The position numbers and the translations under genes were made by a program. Shown here one piece after another: positions 6,196 through 9,965 of a DNA stretch of 9,965 nt (position 1 is its first letter; every line of letters begins with the position of its first letter). The DNA is from Candidatus Aminicenantota bacterium (GTDB taxonomy: Bacteria; Acidobacteriota; Aminicenantia; Aminicenantales; JAFGBC01): contig JAFGBC010000055.1 of assembly GCA_016933355.1 (NCBI GenBank), positions 1 to 9,965 on the forward strand, written 5' to 3'. The notes beneath the pieces were generated by a model that was given only the letters and a program-made list of their open reading frames with translations, was not told the DNA's origin and made no database searches.

Positions 6196-8091
6196 ATGGA
6201 GCAGGAGATGAAGGCCACGGCGCTTCTCGACCGCGACGGCCTGGCGGCGTTGCGGGAGAAGCTCCGGGCCGAGGGGCGGGGAGAGGGGAGGACCATCGCC
6301 GTCTGCGGCGGGACGGGCTGCCACGCCTACGCCTGCGACGAGGTCGCCCGGGCGCTTCGCGAGGAAGCGGCGCGCCGCAGCCCCGGCGTCAGGGTCCTGG
6401 TCACCGGATGCCACGGCTTCTGCGAACGCGGTCCGATCGTCCTCATCAATCCCGAGGGCATCTTCTATCAGCGCGTCAAGCCCGGCGACGCGCGCGACAT
6501 CGTCGAGGAAACCGTCCTGAACAACCGGGTCGTGGACAGGCTCGTCTATCGGGATCCGGCCTCGGGCCGGCCGGCCGTTCACGTCGGCGAGATTCCCTTC
6601 TATCAAAAGCAGACGCGCCTCATTTTCGGCGGCAACGGCCGGATCGACCCGACCGAAATCCGGGATTACATCGTTCTCGACGGCTATCAGGCGCTGGCCA
6701 AGGCTCTCGGGGAGATGACGCCCGAGGATGTCATCGCCGAAGTCCAACGCTCCGGCCTGAGGGGAAGGGGAGGGGCGGGTTTTCCGACGGCGCTGAAATG
6801 GCGGGCCGGCCGCGAGGCGGCCGGGAGCCCCAAGTCCGTCGTCTGCAACGCCGACGAGGGCGATCCGGGCGCCTACATGGACCGGAGCCTGCTTGAAGGG
6901 AATCCCCACGCCGTCATCGAGGGCATGGCGATCGGGGCCTATGCGATCGGCGCCCGGGAAGGCGTCATTTATGTCCGGAACGAATACCCTCTGGCCGTCG
7001 CCAACGCGCAGAGGGCGATCGAGGAGGCGCGGCGGCTCGGGCTGCTGGGCCCGTCCGTCCTCGGATCCGGCTTCGCCCTCGACCTCCGCGTCTTCCAGGG
7101 CGCGGGCGCCTTCGTCTCGGGCGAGGAGACGTCGCTCCTGGCCTCGATCGAGGGGCGGCGGGCGTTTCCCCGGCCGCGGCCGCCCTATCCGACGGAGAGC
7201 GGCCTCTGGGGGCGGCCGACCGTCATCAATAACGTCGAGACCTGGGCCAATGTTCCGACGATCATCGGCCGCGGCGCCGCCCGCTACGCGGAGGTCGGCG
7301 CCGAGCGGAGCAAGGGGACCAAGATCTTCTCTCTGGTCGGGAACGTCAACAACTCGGGCCTGGTCGAAGTGCCGATGGGGATCACGCTCCGCGAGATCGT
7401 CTTCGAGATCGGCGGCGGGATCAAGGACGGCAAACGCTTCAAGGCCATCCAGACCGGGGGCCCGTCGGGGGGGTGCCTGCCGGCTTCGCTCCTCGACTTG
7501 CCCGTGGATTACGAAAGCCTGACGGCTGCCGGGTCGATCATGGGCTCGGGCGGGCTGATCGTCATGGACGAGGACACCTGTGTCGTCGAGGTTGCCCATT
7601 ACTTCCTCCACTTTACGCGGGAGGAGTCCTGCGGGAAATGCGCTCCCTGCCGCATCGGGACGCGCCATATGCACGAGATCCTGGCCCGCATCTGCCGGGG
7701 CCTCGGCCGCGAGGAAGACCTGGAGAAGCTCGAGGAGCTGGCCGACACGGTGCGCGCGGGCTCGCTCTGCGGCCTGGGCCACACCGCTCCCAATCCCGTC
7801 CTGACGACGCTGCGCTATTTTCGCGACGAATACGAGCGGCACATCCGGGACAAAGCCTGCCCGGCGGGCGTCTGCAAGGAGCTGATCGAGTTCCGGATCG
7901 ACCCCGAACGCTGCGTCGGCTGCGGCCTATGCGCCAAGGCCTGCCCGGCCGGCGCGGTCCGGGGCGCGCCGCAGCGCCCTCATCTCATCGAGCAGGCCCT
8001 TTGCACGAAATGCGGCGCCTGCCGGACGGCCTGCCCCCCGAAGATCGCCGCGGTCCGCAGGCTGACCGGCCGCGAGCGGGAGACGGCATGA
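6196..8091 (+). CDS. nuoF: NuoF/HydB-like NAD(H)- and FMN-binding subunit with extra ferredoxin domains
   Basis: At 631 residues this is longer than plain NuoF (about 430) and has the HydB/HylB layout. Residues about 30-110 form a thioredoxin-like [2Fe-2S] domain with C37, C42, C72 and C76 (VCGGTGCHAYAC; GCHGFCERGP). The NADH/FMN core follows, with GRGGAGFPTALKW at 190-202, CNADEGDPGAYMDR, and GAGAFVSGEETSLL. Then come an SLBB-like part and the [4Fe-4S] motif SCGKCAPCRIGT (C479, C482, C485) with C525 in SLCGLG. The C-terminus has two [4Fe-4S] motifs: C573, C576, C579, C583 and C603, C606, C609, C613. In electron-bifurcating hydrogenases this subunit binds NAD(H) and FMN and exchanges electrons with ferredoxin. 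The start at 6196 lacks a good ribosome binding site and is probably coupled to nuoE; M5 at 6208 is the alternative. The stop overlaps the next start as ATGA. Confidence 0.95.
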   Translation: MEQEMKATALLDRDGLAALREKLRAEGRGEGRTIAVCGGTGCHAYACDEVARALREEAARRSPGVRVLVTGCHGFCERGPIVLINPEGIFYQRVKPGDARDIVEETVLNNRVVDRLVYRDPASGRPAVHVGEIPFYQKQTRLIFGGNGRIDPTEIRDYIVLDGYQALAKALGEMTPEDVIAEVQRSGLRGRGGAGFPTALKWRAGREAAGSPKSVVCNADEGDPGAYMDRSLLEGNPHAVIEGMAIGAYAIGAREGVIYVRNEYPLAVANAQRAIEEARRLGLLGPSVLGSGFALDLRVFQGAGAFVSGEETSLLASIEGRRAFPRPRPPYPTESGLWGRPTVINNVETWANVPTIIGRGAARYAEVGAERSKGTKIFSLVGNVNNSGLVEVPMGITLREIVFEIGGGIKDGKRFKAIQTGGPSGGCLPASLLDLPVDYESLTAAGSIMGSGGLIVMDEDTCVVEVAHYFLHFTREESCGKCAPCRIGTRHMHEILARICRGLGREEDLEKLEELADTVRAGSLCGLGHTAPNPVLTTLRYFRDEYERHIRDKACPAGVCKELIEFRIDPERCVGCGLCAKACPAGAVRGAPQRPHLIEQALCTKCGACRTACPPKIAAVRRLTGRERETA

Positions 8092-9965
8092 AGCTCTCGA
8101 TCGACGGCCGGATCGTGGAAGCCCGGGACGGCTGGACCATCCTCGAGGCCGCCCGCGAGGCCGGGATCGCGATCCCCTCCCTATGCGATCATCCGGGCCT
8201 GGAGCCGTTCGGCGGTTGCCGTTTGTGCCTGGTCGAAGTCCGCGGCCACAAGGCGCTTCTTCCCTCCTGCACGGTCCGGGCCGAGGAGGGGATGGAGGTC
8301 GCGACAAACACGCCGCGGCTCAAAGACCTGCGGCGGCGCATCCTGGAGCTCATCCTCTCCGAGCACCCCTATGCCTGCCTTGTCTGCGGGGAGAAGGACG
8401 CCTGCGACGAGATGAAGTCCACCATCCGCAAGGTCGGCGAGACGACGGGATGCGTCCTGTGTTCGCGCAACGGCCGCTGCGAGCTCCAGCGCGTCTGCGC
8501 CGACCTCGGCGTCGACGCCGTCTCGCTTCCGGCGGCCTACCGGAACCGGGACGTCCGCAAGGACGACCCCTTCTTCGACCGCGACCCGAACCTGTGCATC
8601 TTCTGCGGGCGCTGCGTCCGCGTCTGCGACGAAGTCCGGGGGGCCTCGGTCTTGACCTTCCTCGACCGGGGGCCGAGCAGCGAGGTCGGGACGGCCTTCG
8701 ACCGGACGCTCCTCGAAGCGGGCTGTCAGTTCTGCGGCGCTTGTGTCGATGTCTGTCCGACCGGGAGCCTGGTCGATCGGGGGAGCCGGCCCGACCTTCG
8801 CCCCGATCGCGAGGCGCTCACGGTCTGCCCTTTGTGCGGCCACGGCTGCGAGCTGATCGTCGAAGTGAGGGCGGGGCGCGTCCTCGCCAGCCGCCCCTCC
8901 GCAAACGGACCCGCCAACTCAGGTCAGGCCTGCGTCAAAGGCCGGTTCGCGGTCCGCGCCGTCTTCGAGAGCCCGAAGCGGCTGACGCGTCCGATGGTCC
9001 GCAAGGACGGGACGCTCGTCCCGGTCGAGTGGGAGGAGGCGCTGGAGGCCGCGGCCGCCGGATTGAAGAGGTTCCCGCCGAACGAGGTCGCGTTCCTGGC
9101 GTCGGACCAGGTCCGGCTCGAGGACGCCTTTCTGTTCGCCGAGCTGGCGCAGCGGTTTCATGGGGCTCGCGCTCGCGGAGGTCCGGCCCCCGCCGCGGCG
9201 GGCGGCGTCGTGCGCTTCGACCGCGCCGAGATCGCGGCGGCCGGGACGATCATCCTCTTCGGGCTGGACCTTTTGGTTTCCCGTCCGATCGTGTGGCTCG
9301 AAGTCGTCAAAGCCGTCCGGAGGGGCGCCGTCCTGGCGGTCGTCGATACGGGAGGCCTCCCGCCTTATCGCCAGGAAGCCCTGAGGATCCGGGTCGACGC
9401 CTCCGAAGCCGAGGCCTTTCTAGCCGGGCTGTGCGCGTCGAGCCCGAGCGGAAGCGAGGCCTCCGGTCCGCGTCGCGCCGAGCGTCACGCGCTCCTGGAT
9501 CTGACGAAAAATAGGCTCCCGGGCCTGCTTCTCTTTGACGCCGAAGCCTTCCCCGCGCTTCCGAGCGGCGTTCGGCCGAGCGGACTCCGCGCGATTCCCC
9601 TCCTTGCCGCCGTCGGTTCGAACGGTCTGAGGCTGGCGGGGATTCCTGCGGGGAGCGCCGGGGCGGCCAAGGCCGTTGTCTCGCTCGGGTCCGGTCCCGG
9701 CCCGGACGATGGCCGCCCGGAATTCCTCATCCTTGAGCAGTGCTTCTTGGACGAGGGCGCTCCGGCCGCCGACGTCTGCCTGCCCGCGGCTTCGTTCCTC
9801 GAAACCGGCGGGACCTACCTCAACCTCGAGGGCCGGGTTCTCCGGTTTGAAAAAGTTCTCGACCCACCCGGACAGGCCAAGCCGGACGCTTGGATCCTCC
9901 TCGAGCTGGCCCGGAAGCTGGGCCTCGAAGGATTGTCCGACCCGGCGGAGACCGTCCGGACCGAA
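8088..9965 (+). CDS. nuoG: NuoG-like multi-cluster molybdopterin-domain subunit, 3' end missing
   Basis: The frame starts at the ATG overlapping the previous stop, with GGGAG 5 nt upstream, and stays open to the window edge (626 codons). Domains in order: plant-type [2Fe-2S] ferredoxin (C33, C44, C47, C61); a His-Cys [4Fe-4S] motif HPYACLVCGEKDAC (H93, C97, C100, C106); an additional CVLCSRNGRCELQ block (C122, C125, C131; C137 nearby); a 2x[4Fe-4S] ferredoxin (C170, C173, C176, C180; C213, C216, C219, C223); a molybdopterin-enzyme [4Fe-4S] (C247, C250, C254, C282); and a molybdopterin-oxidoreductase-like domain from about 290. There is no Cys from 283 to 448, so the Cys/Sec metal ligand of formate dehydrogenases is apparently missing, as in complex I NuoG. 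Late stretches such as ADVCLPAASFLETGGTYLN match the NuoG/FdhA fold. Its likely role is to wire electrons between NuoEF and a downstream catalytic partner. A degenerate formate dehydrogenase is an alternative. Confidence 0.9.
   Translation, partial: MKLSIDGRIVEARDGWTILEAAREAGIAIPSLCDHPGLEPFGGCRLCLVEVRGHKALLPSCTVRAEEGMEVATNTPRLKDLRRRILELILSEHPYACLVCGEKDACDEMKSTIRKVGETTGCVLCSRNGRCELQRVCADLGVDAVSLPAAYRNRDVRKDDPFFDRDPNLCIFCGRCVRVCDEVRGASVLTFLDRGPSSEVGTAFDRTLLEAGCQFCGACVDVCPTGSLVDRGSRPDLRPDREALTVCPLCGHGCELIVEVRAGRVLASRPSANGPANSGQACVKGRFAVRAVFESPKRLTRPMVRKDGTLVPVEWEEALEAAAAGLKRFPPNEVAFLASDQVRLEDAFLFAELAQRFHGARARGGPAPAAAGGVVRFDRAEIAAAGTIILFGLDLLVSRPIVWLEVVKAVRRGAVLAVVDTGGLPPYRQEALRIRVDASEAEAFLAGLCASSPSGSEASGPRRAERHALLDLTKNRLPGLLLFDAEAFPALPSGVRPSGLRAIPLLAAVGSNGLRLAGIPAGSAGAAKAVVSLGSGPGPDDGRPEFLILEQCFLDEGAPAADVCLPAASFLETGGTYLNLEGRVLRFEKVLDPPGQAKPDAWILLELARKLGLEGLSDPAETVRTE

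Noticed and set aside
5656..7842. A 728-codon open frame on the minus strand
   Set aside because: It lies entirely opposite nuoE and nuoF, which have clear motifs. Long antisense frames are expected in GC-rich coding DNA, and its translation is low-complexity, rich in Ala, Arg, Asp and Gly, with no recognisable motif.
8183..9514. A 443-codon plus-strand open frame
   Set aside because: It is an out-of-frame shadow of the NuoG-like gene. The 8088 frame carries all the cluster motifs; this one is Arg/Pro/Gly-rich without motifs.

Overview
The window is gene-dense, high-GC bacterial DNA (by eye about two thirds G+C). It holds seven protein-coding genes in four transcription units. The gene content fits an anaerobic or facultatively anaerobic Gram-negative bacterium: a secreted-looking propeller protein, a candidate lipoprotein enzyme, and a soluble iron-sulfur NADH-oxidoreductase module. 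Acidobacteriota or Aminicenantota is a plausible home, but this is an impression; no rRNA or other marker gene is present to prove it. I saw no tRNA, rRNA, CRISPR array, insertion sequence or phage gene.

Layout. (1) 1-1277, plus strand: the 3' end of a gene for a probable extracytoplasmic beta-propeller protein with C-terminal Ig-like modules. (2) 1290-2965, minus strand: a two-gene operon of a galactokinase-like GHMP sugar kinase followed by elongation factor P, 8 bp apart, with the efp Shine-Dalgarno overlapping the kinase stop codon. It converges on gene 1 with a 12-bp gap. (3) 2966-3120: a divergent promoter region. (4) 3121-5593, plus strand: an RNase Z-like metallo-beta-lactamase hydrolase without the tRNA-binding exosite, then a YtcJ-type amidohydrolase with two well-supported translation starts, one adding a lipoprotein-like signal. 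(5) 5594-5679: a short gap with a promoter-like extended -10. (6) 5680-9965, plus strand: three tightly packed genes for NuoE-like, NuoF/HydB-like and NuoG-like subunits. The last runs off the window end.

How they work together. The last three genes encode most of a soluble NAD(H)-linked electron-transfer complex. The NuoE-like subunit carries a [2Fe-2S] cluster. The NuoF-like subunit has the extra N-terminal thioredoxin-like ferredoxin and C-terminal 2x[4Fe-4S] domains typical of HydB in electron-bifurcating enzymes. The NuoG-like subunit carries many clusters and a molybdopterin-type domain that appears to lack a metal-ligand Cys/Sec. No H-cluster hydrogenase is in view, so the catalytic partner should lie downstream. 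The most speculative but interesting idea concerns the efp operon: this EF-P has Arg rather than Lys at the modified tip of its loop and is co-transcribed with a sugar kinase, which raises the question of a sugar-based modification.
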